The position numbers and the translations under genes are program-made. Below the pieces are notes generated by a model, which worked only from the letters and a program-made list of their open reading frames with translations, searched no databases and was not told the origin of the DNA. Below, piece by piece: positions 1-11,919 of a stretch of 50,680 bases of DNA. Source of the DNA: Silene noctiflora. Taxonomy: Eukaryota > Streptophyta > Magnoliopsida > Caryophyllales > Caryophyllaceae. Location: the NCBI GenBank assembly GCA_009801015.1, contig VHZZ01000556.1, positions 168,765 to 219,444 of the forward strand. Direction: 5' to 3'. Numbering within the stretch: the first letter of the stretch is position 1; every line of letters begins with the position of its first letter.

Positions 1-1662
1 AAATCTCGTAGGCACGTTTAACTGCATGAAAACTGGGCCGAGAACCCTTTACCATGGTTCACCATCCGCGAATTTCATCACCATGTCTTCCCCCAGCATA
101 ACGAGCACTGATAAACATCTGAAAGTGAAGCATCCATCATGACCACATTGATCGTCTTATACGTTGGAATGTAGGATAACAAGCTAATTACACTGAACAA
201 GTGCTACAAAAAGAGTAACATTCCGGTGCTCACAGCAAGTTTTGTTGGTCCAACATGAGAGGTCAAATTCTGCTTGAGCGGCCCACCAGTTCGAAACTCA
301 TCACTAGGCGTAATTTGCCAGAATCCTGTTGGCGGGTCCTTACATATCCATCCTTGGACTTGAAGATCCTTGTTCTCACATGAATACTGATATTTGTCAT
401 CCACCTGTTTCATCAACAAATCATTATTTTCAGATGCTTTCACAAGTCTAAATGCGTCATTTTTTAATATTTCAGTACGCACACACCTCTCCTTTAAATT
501 CAGGCTCAACCGGGTTTGTGAGCAGCACAGCTTCAGGAAAAGCCAACGCTTGGCATCGTTCAGGTAACCTGTCATCTGGAAGAGGCATGTCTCTTTGTCT
601 GTCATCCGCCACAACCATGTAGTGAAACCTATTCATTAAGATTCAAAAAAAGTTAATTCTAGCAAACAGAAAACTCACAAGTGTAGAGTATCATAATCCT
701 CAAACACATGAATTATCGCAAATTCAGTTAACATCATTTTACCATTTTTTATTAAGCTTGAAAGCAATCCTAGTTTGAGCGAGATTAAATCCAGGCCATT
801 CCTTAAGTTTTTCGTAGATAGCGTAGGAGTAGAACCCCGATGAGCCCTGGAGCACTATGAACCTTAAAATTGAAGACATAACCTTGTATAAGATTACATT
901 TATCTTTAAACTGCAAGTACTGTAATGTCCGTAAAGCATTAATTTCCTAATTGATTTAGCAGCATACCTTTTATCGATGTTTAATGGCACGAGCTTACCC
1001 TTATAGGAGGCATCCCATGTCCTTGAGAAGGATACCTCCACCATTTCTTCATCTTCAACTACGACACTGAAGCTCGTTGCTGCAATCCTGCATCAATCTT
1101 ACTGTTATCAGCTCCACTTTAACACATCAAAGCAAATGTTACAGTACATTGATACATACCTTTCGTAAAATCCTGTTGTTCCCGTTGATCCAGCTGCGCT
1201 CCAGTTAAGGTCCCAATACCTGAACTTAAGAAGTGAGTCGTTCTGTTTTATTCCAGCATATGATGCAATCGTGAAGTTCAACTAAATAAGTTCTTTAGGC
1301 AGTTCGACAAAGGCTACGACATACCCTCTATTATCTTCTGTGTTTGTTTCTTCAAGCAAATTCTCTATTCCATTGTACACTATCTTTGTAACAATCCCAT
1401 CAGGATTCGATATAGTCATTTGTAGTATACCATTATCGATCACAACCTGTCAAGTTCCGAAATAAGGTAATCAGGCTTCGAGGCACTGGACTAGGATAAT
1501 GTTGTTGTCGTAATAGTAACACAAACGCATAATATTACACATCACATACACACATTAAGCTACGTAATTGTCAAAAAACCGCAATTTACATAATGTAAAG
1601 GAAATGTAAGGCTTATTTACATAATGATCCTGGATTTGTAACTGTACTGCTTGGAATGACAT
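1..1662 (-). pseudogene. Rhamnogalacturonate lyase (PL4), 5' part, broken in exon 8
   Basis: The family cleaves the rhamnogalacturonan I backbone of pectin by beta-elimination. Eight minus-strand exons can be joined in phase: 1621-1662, 1325-1446, 1160-1219, 968-1087, 743-862, 487-628, 234-404 and 1-118 (cut by the window edge). All visible introns are GT-AG. Hallmarks of plant RGLs include GSSGFYSYAIYEKLKEWP (exon 5), ADDRQRDMPLPDDRLP (exon 6) and GFWQITPSDEFRTGGPLKQ (exon 7). The start is the ATG at 1662, giving MSFQAVQLQIQDHY, with no signal peptide. Exon 8 is damaged: a five-C run at 90-94 (five G in the gene) holds one base too many for the family frame, producing an in-frame TGA at 59-61. 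Restoring the frame still meets a TAA at 49-51 where the family has lysine. The family assignment is very safe (about 0.95). Calling it a pseudogene rests on these two lesions, and a sequencing error could explain one of them. The fibronectin-like and carbohydrate-binding parts would lie outside the window. Confidence 0.75.
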
Positions 1663-1767
1663 ATCCAAAGTATTTACGACACACGATTAGAAAGAAGGCG
1701 AAAGACGAAGCTAAAACATAAACTGTGGAAATTTGGAAATATGGTTGAGACATTTTTGAAATAGAAG

Positions 1768-1776
1768 CTATTTATA
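1768..1776 (-). promoter_or_regulatory. TATA box of the rhamnogalacturonate lyase gene
   Basis: On the minus strand this reads TATAAATAG. It lies 106 bases upstream of the ATG at 1662, which would give a 5' UTR of roughly 75 bases. Position and consensus fit a plant core promoter. No transcript evidence is available. Confidence 0.5.
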
Positions 1777-3851
1777 GAAGAAAGCTCAAGGCTTAAAATG
1801 TACCCTCTCATTTCAATCAAACTTGTACGGAGTAGTTGTGTAAAACCGTCTTACACTAACTTATTGTCGAATCAATTTACTCGAAAAAGAATAAAGATGT
1901 CGCCTTCTGTATATTTATTAGAGATGCTTTTGGTATGATCAATTACCGTCTTAGTTAGTCATTACCTTCAATTAAAATACTTCTTACGATGACCATTAAA
2001 AGTAAACAAATAATTTGTAACCTATTTGATAATATTGATTACTAGAAATGAGAGGGTATTGCGGAAAAATATTAGTTAAAATTAACGTATTTTATTTTGA
2101 TCACACATGAAACAAGTTAAATACTATTTCAGTCTTAGTTATTATTTTACCTTTTATATTTAGGTATTTTTCCTTGACAAAGGTAAACAAATGATTGAGA
2201 CGGAGAGAGTAAAAACCGAAGCAAAGATTACATATTGATCGGACGTAAAAGAGAGAATAAATTCCATTTTCCTTATTGTTTTTGACTTTTGGGGCATGCT
2301 CATTTATCTCTTAACTTAGTCGTTACTCTCCATTACATTTTTAGAAAGTTTTTGGATAAAAAGAAGAGAGAAAGTTTGCCATGATTTAAAGAGTGAGCAA
2401 CATTTTAAGGACTTTTTTTATGACCTCTTAACAAATTTTACGTAATATGAAAGTTCAATAATGTTTTATCATTTTTTCAAATTTACCCTCGTTATTATGA
2501 TACGAGTATTTTTTCTGGTGATTAGGAAACCCGCAGCCGCTATTTTTGATGCGTAATGGGTAATTATTATGATATTATCGATGTTAACTTCTGCTGTTAA
2601 TGTTGATTAATCAGCTAAGCAAATAAGCAATAATGGGATATATTTCGAAAAATGGCTTTGAATATATACCCATACGGCCATACTAAATACTTTAATGGTG
2701 ACTAATTGACTATATGGGTGCGCCTTAAAATTAATGGAGGTTTTGTGGTCCATAAAAAATGAGGCCCTAAATATTTATGTCCAATAAAGTTTATAAATTT
2801 GATCACCAAAATCGAAGCCCCGTTTTCCCGCATTTAGGTAAGAACAAGGTCTTAAACGTCCTTGGCAATGGCCGACCAAAATTTTGCGGTTAATGGAGCG
2901 AAAAATTTCATCGAGAACAAACGAGTAATAGCATAAGATAAATTTGAATAAAATTTAAAAATCTAAAAGTTTTTGAAATTTTCACTTCTCATAGACGATC
3001 ACTGCTATTTAAAAAAAAAAAAAAAAAATTGTACATATTTGCCCAACAGAATTACGCTAATATTTAAAATTTTGAGATATTCTTCGTATTTAGTCCATCC
3101 AATTAGAATGACCAGATAAGAGGAACAAATGGAGGAAGGGATCCTCTCCATTTTTTCAAAAAGAAATGAAAGTCTATTATTTCTCTAACAGTTCGGATTA
3201 AATCTGGGATTCGATCGGATAGTTAAAGATTTATTTAAAAATAAAAAGGTAAATGAATGAGATTAAAAATATGGAGTATAATATAATAATATTTTCTAAA
3301 AGGAAATGGAGAGAAAAAAATAGAGATAATCTATTTTAGAACAAATGACTGGTTAACTTGGTTTTCCTTTAAAACAAAGGTATTGTACGTAATTATGTAA
3401 TTGCGTACAATTTTGTAGTAGTCCGTAACTAATAATCATAATTGATTAAGGGCGCCCATAATAATACCACAAATGATTAAAGACAATTTTTTGGAAAAAA
3501 TCCTTTTAAGTATACTTGTTGGTCTAATGTACTCCGTAGTAAATTTAGGTGGATTTCCTATATTTAATTAGGTTTCCCTCGTGCTCGGCTACAAGTCTAC
3601 AAACGACGTTCCTTGCCATAATGCTATGTACTTATCAATCACCGCAAATTCTTGTTTCGGACGCTCAATTTCGTCTGAAGCAAATAAAACAGGATTTTGT
3701 GACTATTTAATGATTAAATGTAATCACAATGGTTGAGCTAGTCTTACAGCTTATGGTAATTTATTTTCCAAAATTGGTCACATTAAGTTGTAAAATGGTT
3801 TTAAAACACCGTTTTATTGTTTCAACGAAAATAGTCTGTCTGAAAGGAGAC
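1777..3851. other. AT-rich intergenic region without a gene
   Basis: No protein or RNA gene is recognised. The stretch is AT-rich with many stops in all frames. It contains an 18-base poly(A) run at 3011-3028 and scattered fragments that look like worn MITEs (for example a purine-rich 'gagacggagagagta' end near 2200). Confidence 0.5.
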
Positions 3852-4239
3852 TAGGGCTTTGTTTGGCAAGACATTTCAGCTACCTGATTTGGTCAAAGTA
3901 GCTTATTTGACCAAAATTTCAGGTACCTTATTTGTTTGTCAGCGTTTGGCAAGTAGCTTATTTAACCAAATAAGCTACCTGAAATGAACATTTGAGATTT
4001 CAGGTACCTGATTTGATTTGATTTTCCCTTTTCACCCCTTAAATCTATACTATTAAATAATTGTCATATCCTTTTACGTCATTTTATCAAAATCAGTTAC
4101 CTTTTCAGTTAGTTTGCCAAACATTTTTTTATATAATCAGCTACCTTATCCGTTCATAATTTTCAGCTACCTTTTCAGGTTTCAGTTACCTTTTCAGTTT
4201 CCAGCTACCTTTTCAGGTAGTTTTACCAAACAGACCCTA
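3852..4239. mobile_element. hAT-like MITE built of repeated 'CAGCTACCT' blocks
   Basis: The ends are inverted: TAGGGCTTTGTTTGGCAAG on the left and the complement of TAGGGTCTGTTTGGTAAAAC on the right. The interior is a series of short repeats in both orientations (TTTCAGCTACCT, AGGTAGCT, TTATTTGACCAAA). There is no coding capacity. The TAGGG end is typical of hAT-derived MITEs, but I could not find an exact 8-bp target duplication. Confidence 0.65.
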
Positions 4240-4441
4240 GCTCGTCTGTTAATCACATGATTATACTACTACTAAATTATGATTATACTACTACTAAATT
4301 TTTTACGTTTTCTTTATTTAGGTATGACATTCATTTCTTTGCATTTTCGTTTTAAGTAAGTGCAAGTTGTTTTCTCTTATTTAATTGGTTTTATTTCATC
4401 ATACTCTTTCATGAAATTGGATATGGAAAATGAAATTAATA

Positions 4442-4964
4442 TTACCAAATTGGGAAAAAATCATATTTACTCCAGCCAACACCCGCGTCACCAACCGTCT
4501 GAGTAGGCATGTAGCTACCTGCATGAAGTGAGATCCGAAGTTCAGGATGCCTCAACAGTAAATACTTGAGAAGCAGGCGGAAATTCCGACTGACAAACAT
4601 TTCAAAAAATACTAAATTATTTGAAAATGGTACAAGGCGACGGGATGCTAAACGAAGAGCATCTTGTGCAACATGGGGATTCAATAAACAGAGGACGATT
4701 TTATTCTACTTTCCATGCACAACGAACCAACATACATCGAACAAAAGCACAAAGAAGGTAGCATTTTTGATCGAAAGACATATTTACTGCTGTTCACTAA
4801 TCAGTTCTGAAAACTTAAACCTCATTCATTGCTTAATGCTTAGCAAGCATGTAAAGCCAACATTTTTGGTCGAAAGACAAATTCTGCACATTGCTTCAGA
4901 TACACATAATACAGAGCCTCAAATTGTAAATTTTACTTATAAAGTGTAATGTGCCGCCTGACGT
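4442..4964 (-). other. Probable 3' UTR and downstream flank of the TRAF zinc-finger gene
   Basis: This lies directly downstream (minus strand) of the stop at 4965. An 80-codon open frame at 4442-4684 on the minus strand matches nothing I recognise and has no clear splice partner, so I treat it as untranslated or chance. The 3' end of the transcript is not determinable here. Confidence 0.35.
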
Positions 4965-7900
4965 CTAGTGACCTGGAGTGATGTCAGACTTCTTCTGAAA
5001 GAGCAGCGATCCCAAGATAAACGCAATTCCGGTAATGGCTATAGAGAATAGCAGATGTCTACGCAGAAACGGTGGTCCAGCCCTTCTTTCTGGTCGTGGT
5101 GGTCTTTCAGCATCTGTCCGCGCATCCCTGTAAAAATTCATATGAGAATTGCGCATCTAAGAGCAAAGATCAAATTTTTAACCAGGGAAACAATCCCTCA
5201 ATCAGTCATGTAGTAATTCAGCAGAGCACAAACATGAATATATAGGGCAACATTTCGTACCTATCATTCACATACTGAAAACTACCAACTAGGTGAAAGT
5301 CTAGAAAATACTACTTTAAGAACGTAAATTCTCGTATGAGACGGGCTAATGATAAGATTATCATGAGAATGACCGACACAAAAGGGGTAGTTATTATTTT
5401 GTTAAGAGTTTTGTAAGCTCAGTGAGATAGATGGTTGGGATTTTTTATTTAGATGAGTTGGTCTCACATTAAAAGAGTATGAGACCATCTCTCAAAGAGA
5501 CTAGCTACCTCAATAAAAACCCGTCTGGATCAGCTATCAAACTTCAAATCGCAAAAGTCCTAATAAGACCAATATGAACTTCTGCTTAAAGAGGCCAAGG
5601 GAAAATGCATTACTAAGATGAAAATGGCCAAAGATAAGAGAGGTCCTTTTTTGATTGAGGGTCTTGCATTTTCTTTTCTGAGCCATCAAGCCAATGTGCT
5701 TCTCAAAGAATTATGGTTCTATCGTGAGTTATTATGTACTATTCCAGACACCAAACACTGAATGATAAGTAACAGAAAGAAGAGTTTACTTTTTAGGGAA
5801 AAAAAGAAGACGATTATGGCAGTGAACCATATAGCACCAAGACCAAGTTATTTGTTTTCCAATAAATGTTGTCATACTTATGCAGTATACCTAATGTTAA
5901 TGAACATTCCCTCTAGGAAATTCTAAATGGTGATTTGGTGAACTAATAAGCCAGAGCCTTTTCAGTAGTTCACTAGGTTAACATCAGCATCAAGCACATT
6001 ACACCAAGATCACAATAACTTCTGATTTAAACCCAACACATCTTTCAACCAACTCAACCATCAGCATCAGCATAATCACAATACCCACTGAAGAAGCTAA
6101 AGCTGTAAGAGGCAAAAAGAAAGTTGTGCATCATTACCTGGAAGAGCCCACGATACCCTCCACAACACCATTGCAGGTCGTTTCATGGACATAAGTATCA
6201 CGTAATCTGATATACCTGCTACAACGAAGACAGCGTTCCGTCCGATTTCCACATACTTCCTGTAAAACAGTGTTATTTGATAATTTTAAATACGTTATTG
6301 AAGGGTTGCCAATGAAAAATGATGATTCATCCCAGCAAACTGCCAACCCCAAATAATTTTGGGATTAAAGCTACATTGTTGTTGACTTGTTGTATTATAT
6401 AGGAAGAGCAAAGTATGACTGTACGAGTACTTGGTACCAAAAGACATGTTTCCATCACAAACCTGATGTTCAATCAAATCAATGGCAGGCAGAGGAAATT
6501 CGCAGAATTCACATGTTATGATTCTTTGAGGACAGCTTTCACCTTTATGCACATCCAAAATATCACGTTCCATTGTCGCTGTACATAGAGAACAAGCTAC
6601 CTGTCCATGAGATAGTACACTATAAATCAAGCATAACCAAGAAAGAATACTTGTCAATGACACTAGAGAAACATTTTCAACATTATGCATTCCCTTCTTG
6701 TTAGTGCCTCAGTAAATGTGAGAACATAGAGAATTTGAGAATTTTAGAGACTAATTAAAATCTGGTTCATTTTTATGAATGCGTCCTCGTAAAGATAAGA
6801 GAAAATAATAAACACCCAATGACTTCACATCCTTCAAGGGAACTACCACTCAACTGTTTTGATAAGGTCATGGAAGGTTGCATGCATAAAACCTGTGTAC
6901 ACAAAGATGTCTCAAGAACCTACGGCAATTGCACCTACTTTTGATTACATTCTTTGGTGGTATACTCATAGATACCAACAAACTTGCGATTATATAGCTC
7001 ACATATACAAGTGTCTTTAAGGGTGTGTTTGGATAGCAAAAGTGGAGAGGAAGGGATGGAGGAGAGGGAAAGGGAGGGAAGGGAAGGGGATGGGGAATGG
7101 AGAGGTGAAGTTTTCCCTCCAAAACTTTCCTATGGTGGAAAGATTTTGATTTGCCTTGAAGGAGGGAAAACAGATACCTCCAAATCCTTCCCTCTTCATT
7201 TCCCTTCACCCTTATTTGCTATCCAAACAATGAAAAAGGGATTTTAAATACCCTACTCCCCCCTTCCCTTTCCCTCCAAATCGCTCCATCCAAACACACC
7301 GAGTGTCACCTATGTACATGTACACACGGACATTGCCCAAAAAAGTGCCTCGTACAGGAAGCATACATATCTAACCATCAATGGGAGCAACATATAACAG
7401 TATTTATATAAAAACAGTACAATGAAGCATACACAAACCATCATGAATGTTTAAACCATCTTTGGAAACAACATTGGGGTCACTCCATCCACCTCTATTG
7501 AGATACAGCTCTTGTTAACCTCATCAACCCTCTTTTTCATACACTAGCTCTTTCAATTACTACCACAAAGTTCCCAAAACATTGAAATTGAATGGTTGAT
7601 ACACTCATACACGGGAGAAGCATAACTTTAGAAATGTCGCGGAAATACACTCCTAAGCCATCCAATCCGTTTTGACAGTCTAGAAAAGCATACACAAACA
7701 CAATAATGCCCTTAGAAGCATCTACTTTAATGTAATGTACACATGTAACTCTTTCCTCTTTTTATTCATGTTGAGAGTACTCACAAGGATAAGCACCTGC
7801 CATCGGAATTAGTGACACAGACTTCCAGTCTCAAAACAGCTCTAGTGAGCAAGCTGAGAATAATTTACTCTTAAATTCAAATACTCAATCTAAAGTTATA

Positions 7901-9281
7901 CGGAGTATAATAGCAATCTAAAGGACCTATAGTTCAAGACTCTTGATCTCAGACCCTAACAGCCCAATTAGTTTCTTTTTACCTAAATCCAAGTGTCTAA
8001 TACTTAATTATGGCTGACCAGTATATGTTTTGGAAATGAAATTAAGATGGATTATTGTTACTACTTTTCAACTATTTGTTCTAAATGTTTAGACTTGATA
8101 CCCCTACCATCTTGGCTGGATTGCTGTTTAGAGTAGTTGACGTTGACCGAACCTTAAACTTACAGAAACTTACCCAAGGATGTACATGGTTTCTAAATGT
8201 TGAGGCCCCTATCTTCTTGGTTGGATACTTGGATCACTACTAACTGTAGCTAAACAAACCTTAAACTTACACAACTTCCCCAAGGATGTACAAGGGTACC
8301 TTTAGTGCGAAGCAGCTTTTCTTAAGAACATGAATCACATGATTGTTATCAAGGGCTCAAATGTGCACATAGTCATAGATGATAGCTGACAAGATTGGCA
8401 AGGAAAGCATATGCTGATGTACATTAAAAAAAAGAGCAACTTACAGGAGCATGAGTTTCAAGGTAATGCTCTTCAGCATGCTTTCTTGGAACCATGTCAC
8501 CACAAACTTTGCATTTTTCAAGATTCCGAGAGCAGTGAACAAAATGCAAATCGATGTTTGTCGAAGGGATAGGTCTATTGCTGGAATGAAAAAGGTTACC
8601 AAGAGTTAAAAACTGTACAGTGTACAGGCACATACAAAACTCCATCTTTTCGAAGCAAAACAAATATCATATCCATTTTCACATGATCAACATGGCGTAA
8701 CCTCATAGCATTACCATAAACTCCCTCCGTCCCAACCACTTGTTAGTTGTTATGCTATGATTAAAATACCCCTCAAGAGAAATGATTGCGACGGAGGGAA
8801 TAAACCATGATATAATCAAGGTCCATCCCACTTCTTGAATCTTGCTTACAACAATGCATAACAAAAACCAACAGTTTTCTAAACTACATCAAATTTCAGC
8901 TCCATCCACAACAAAACAATCAAAGACACAAACATGAACATCAATTCGCAATAACTACAACCCTAGCTAAGAGCGGATTCTTTATCCCATTTTCATGTTA
9001 CGTCTTCTATCCCACCACCTTTATCTTGTAAACATCATCCATTTAATGTGATTCCCTCAATATTTTCTTTAATCAATGACGCGAGACGGAACACGAAAAC
9101 GAGCAGAGAATCCTCCTCACTCAGCCTAGCTACCTCAACATAAACTACCCATACAAAAACTACAAACATTACATGAATATCAATGATCAAATCAACCCAA
9201 CAAGTAAAAACATGTAAAAAATGAGATAAATTATTACCAGTGACTGCAAAGGGTAGTAATTTCTTCAGATAACATAGCCAT
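4965..9281 (-). CDS. TRAF-type zinc-finger protein with C-terminal membrane anchor
   Basis: Five minus-strand exons, 9238-9281, 8445-8580, 6463-6600, 6138-6259 and 4965-5127, join in phase (603 bases, 200 residues). The protein resembles the small plant TRAF-type zinc-finger protein typified by Arabidopsis At1g09920. Cys/His pairs run throughout: C12/C15 with H27/C31, C38/C41 with H53/H58, C63/C66 with H78/C83, C90/C93 with H105/C109, and C116/C119 with H131/C135. A proline/arginine-rich linker follows. Near residues 170-190 there is a hydrophobic segment (LLFSIAITGIAFILGSLLF), then a short charged tail, which suggests a tail-anchored protein with the zinc fingers in the cytosol. The ATG at 9281 is preceded by a 5' UTR intron (9338-9480). 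Introns hold a MITE (7021-7300) and a small tandem duplication (8079-8298). Its biochemical role is not established from the sequence. Confidence 0.9.
7021..7300. mobile_element. MITE with GGTGTGTTTGGAT ends, purine/pyrimidine-rich interior
   Basis: Left end GGGTGTGTTTGGATAGCAAA pairs with the complement of the right end CCATCCAAACACACC. Inside are G/A-rich runs followed by C/T-rich runs, so the whole unit can fold. It sits in intron 2 of the TRAF zinc-finger gene. A second copy is at 46158-46442. Confidence 0.7.
8079..8298. repeat. Diverged tandem duplication, unit about 112 bp, two copies
   Basis: The block starting TTCTAAATGTT at 8079 recurs at 8191. Shared anchors are a TCTTGG(C/T)TGGAT box, 'AACCTTAAACTTACA' and 'CCAAGGATGTACA'. 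It lies in an intron and has no coding frame. Confidence 0.7.
8721..8799. mobile_element. Short Stowaway-like MITE
   Basis: About 80 bases with inverted ends CTCCCTCCGTCCCAA and CGACGGAGGGA, flanked by ATAAA on both sides. It is non-coding and lies in intron 1 of the TRAF zinc-finger gene. Confidence 0.65.
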
Positions 9282-9337
9282 TTTTCCACAGTAAAAAAAT
9301 AATCAATTAAAAAGATTATATCTTTTGATCAAATTCA

Positions 9338-9480
9338 CTGCAAAATTCCCACCGACAAACATCAATTATATAAATTATTATTATACACAAATTAAATTAA
9401 ATTAAACAAAACAATGATTTATGAATAAAAGATTAAAACTTGAAATGATTGAAATAATAAAGGTGGGTGATGAAGATTAC
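9338..9480 (-). other. 5' UTR intron of the TRAF zinc-finger gene
   Basis: Reading the minus strand, a donor CACAG|GTAATC lies at 9481/9480 and an acceptor TTTTGCAG|TGAATTTG at 9338/9337. This gives a 143-base intron 56 bases before the ATG. The leader exon would start somewhere above 9481. The assignment is inferred from splice consensus only. Confidence 0.55.
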
Positions 9481-9639
9481 CTGTGAATACCAAACAAAAT
9501 AAGAGGAGAGAGAAAAGTAGAGAGACGTATTAAAATGTTGTAAAAATGAGAGACTGCATTCTGTTAGCCTTTTATTTTCATTCTGCCGGGCGTTGGTTGT
9601 TGCAGGGAAATTCCTACTACTTACTACCAATTTAATAAG

Positions 9640-11080
9640 GGTAATGATAAATTATGGCTGTATTTAAGAATTAACTACTTCCCAAAATGGAATTAAATTA
9701 GGAATTTATGACACAATTCCGCGTAAATTGATGTCATTAAATACTTGATTTAAGTTTTTCTTTCCTTTTTTGGTCCCTTAAATACAGCCCCTGGGGCTGT
9801 ATTTATCATTTTCCATTTAATAAACAGAATGTCTCATTTCCGACGGCCTATTTGATTTGAAAGTTTCAGTGTCGAGACGGGTTTTATATGACCACTTTTA
9901 TGATTAAATGTGATTATTTAAACTGGGTCATATTATTATGGTAGAATGTTACTATTTAAAGTTTTAAACCGTGTAACATTTAGCTGTAAATGGGTCACAT
10001 ATGACTGTCTGAAGCCTTTAGACGAAACAGACTGTCTGAAATGAGAATTTGCATTTAACAAATTATAAAATTGAGTCGGTCTCACAATAAGGTTCATCGG
10101 ATTTAATCATATATACGGAGTACTTTGTATATATGAGGAAAAAATGAAAAATAGTGGAACTAATAAACGTTGGGTTATCTTATGTTAGTTTTAGACGTTT
10201 ATGGGTCTCAGGACTCTCAGGAGACGTGAGATAGAGTGGAATAATTTTCATTAGGTCTTTGACTCCTAAATTTGATTTGAGACTCGTTAATTTGTAGTAC
10301 TCGTAGTATTTTGTGAGTGAAAAAATCTCGTCCATAATATATAGGGAAAAACGGAGTAGTTTTATAGTGATACAAAGGGATTATTGATTTATTCACATAT
10401 ACTATATACGGAGTACTACTTTTCTCTAATTTACACGCAGTTTCATAATACATCAATTGTAAAACCGTCTTATGTTTGAACAACAAAGTATTTTCCTAGA
10501 TGGTAGTTCAGGTTTATTCTGAAGCCAATGCAAGCCATGACAAATTTGAGAACCAGCCAAATGACACCATGTCACCAAGTGCTATACTACAATGACAGTC
10601 GATACTCCTTTTAACTCGGTCATTTTTTTAATCTTTTTATAATCTTTGTGATGGATATTTTAATCAAAGTTAAACAAATAATTAGGACGGAAGGAGCAGT
10701 TCTTATCAAACCAATAATTTCGTCACACAGAATCACGTACGAGTAAATGTCAGGTTGGAGAGTGATTTTTTAAACAATGAGAGTTGGATTAGTATTTCTT
10801 ATGTGTGTTTCACATATAAGAATATACTCTTTGAAGAAACGTATGAAAATGACTTAAAAGGAGGGAACAAAACGACAGAGTGAACTTTGACTACCGAGCT
10901 ACCTCGCTTAACCTCTGAGAAATCCTCCCAGATTTAAGTACATGTTTGGGTATTCCCTGCTATCAATTAATAAGCTGACAAATACAGGGGAAAGAAGATT
11001 GTTCAACAATTCCAAATTCAACCAACAATTATGATGAATTGATCATGAATCAAGATACAAATTGTCAATAAAAAATTGTA
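9640..11080. other. Intergenic region with worn MITE fragments
   Basis: No gene is seen. A probable short Stowaway-like remnant lies at about 10605-10696 (CTCCTTTTAACTC end against GACGGAAGGAG). AT-rich sequence and 'ACGGAGTACT' motifs occur near 10110 and 10410. Confidence 0.4.
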
Positions 11081-11919
11081 TTATTTCCGCCCTTCAAATA
11101 AAACCAATATCAAAGCCGCGATGAAGATATAATCAGCGAAACCAGGAAATATGGTTACTCTGAATTTACTCCTCGAGACAAAGTGCTTCCGAAAACCTAG
11201 CGTATACATTAGATTCGTCTGCATAAGATGTGAAAAAAAAAACATCAGCTCGACTTGCAGAAGAATGCAAGCGAAGTATATAGCATCAACTCGATTTCTG
11301 AAATATCATAATCTACTGAAAATTTCTAAACATTGCTACCTCACTACCTGAGCTACTAGAGATTTGTCCTGCTTATAGATTGTGCAAGTTCTCCAAAAAC
11401 AGCAACCTCTCATTGTGAAAGTCGAGTCTCCGGTAAGGATTACATTGAACTCCGCCTTACTAAATGTATTCAGCGTTCGCTCCACTTTGAATAATAACTC
11501 CTCTCCAAGACCATCGCCCTTAAGACCTTTCCATGAGCCATCCTAAATATTATAACACCACCAGAAATGTAAATACTCATTTATTTTACAGATTGACATG
11601 ATGGAAAATGTCGATCAAGCAGAGAGTCAGAGAGACTGACATGAGAACGGAAAAGGGAGAGAAGAGTATTGCCAGAGACATCGTGCAAGACATGTCTGCG
11701 GTTGCCATGGTGTTGGTGTTGAGAAGCAGTTGATTGGTAGACTAGATTCTGGAAAGCATCAGTAAAGCGAATAGATTTGCGAGTCTTCTTCACAAACAGA
11801 TCAAAGGGTATCTGTGGAATTCCAATTCCGATTTCATCCTTAGAAACAATTACATCCGTCTCTTTTTCTTCTACACTTGAAGTTGATTGCATCATTCTAT
11901 CCATTAGTAAGTTTGACAA
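11081..11919 (-). CDS. LURP-one-related (LOR / DUF567) protein
   Basis: Three minus-strand exons, 11641-11919, 11348-11542 and 11081-11218, join in phase to 203 residues. Exon 1 carries RKSIRFTDAFQNLVYQ and RRHVLHDVSGNTLLSLF. Exon 2 begins DGSWKGLKGDG and contains KVERTLNTFSKAEFNVIL and the CCFWRTCTIY strand. Exon 3 ends with FRVTIFPGFADYIFIAALI. These are the successive strands and C-terminal hydrophobic helix of the LURP-one fold, a tubby-like beta barrel around a buried helix. Arabidopsis LURP1 acts in defence against oomycetes. Most LOR relatives have no assigned biochemical activity. I placed the exon 1 donor at 11640 (GTCAGT) because it yields the family junction '...SLFRSH-DGSWKG' with a 98-base intron. 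A later donor would leave only 47 bases. The start at 11919 is the first in-frame ATG; internal ATGs follow closely. Confidence 0.85.

Noticed and set aside
204..614. 136-codon open frame as a gene
   Set aside because: It mixes the true exon 7 of the lyase with an out-of-frame reading of exon 6 and the intron between them.
739..1044. 101-codon open frame as a gene
   Set aside because: It reads through an intron between lyase exons 4 and 5, both of which are accounted for in the spliced model.
4566..4949. 127-codon plus-strand open frame
   Set aside because: It lies antisense to the probable 3' UTR of the TRAF zinc-finger gene, with no recognisable motif and no splice or promoter support.
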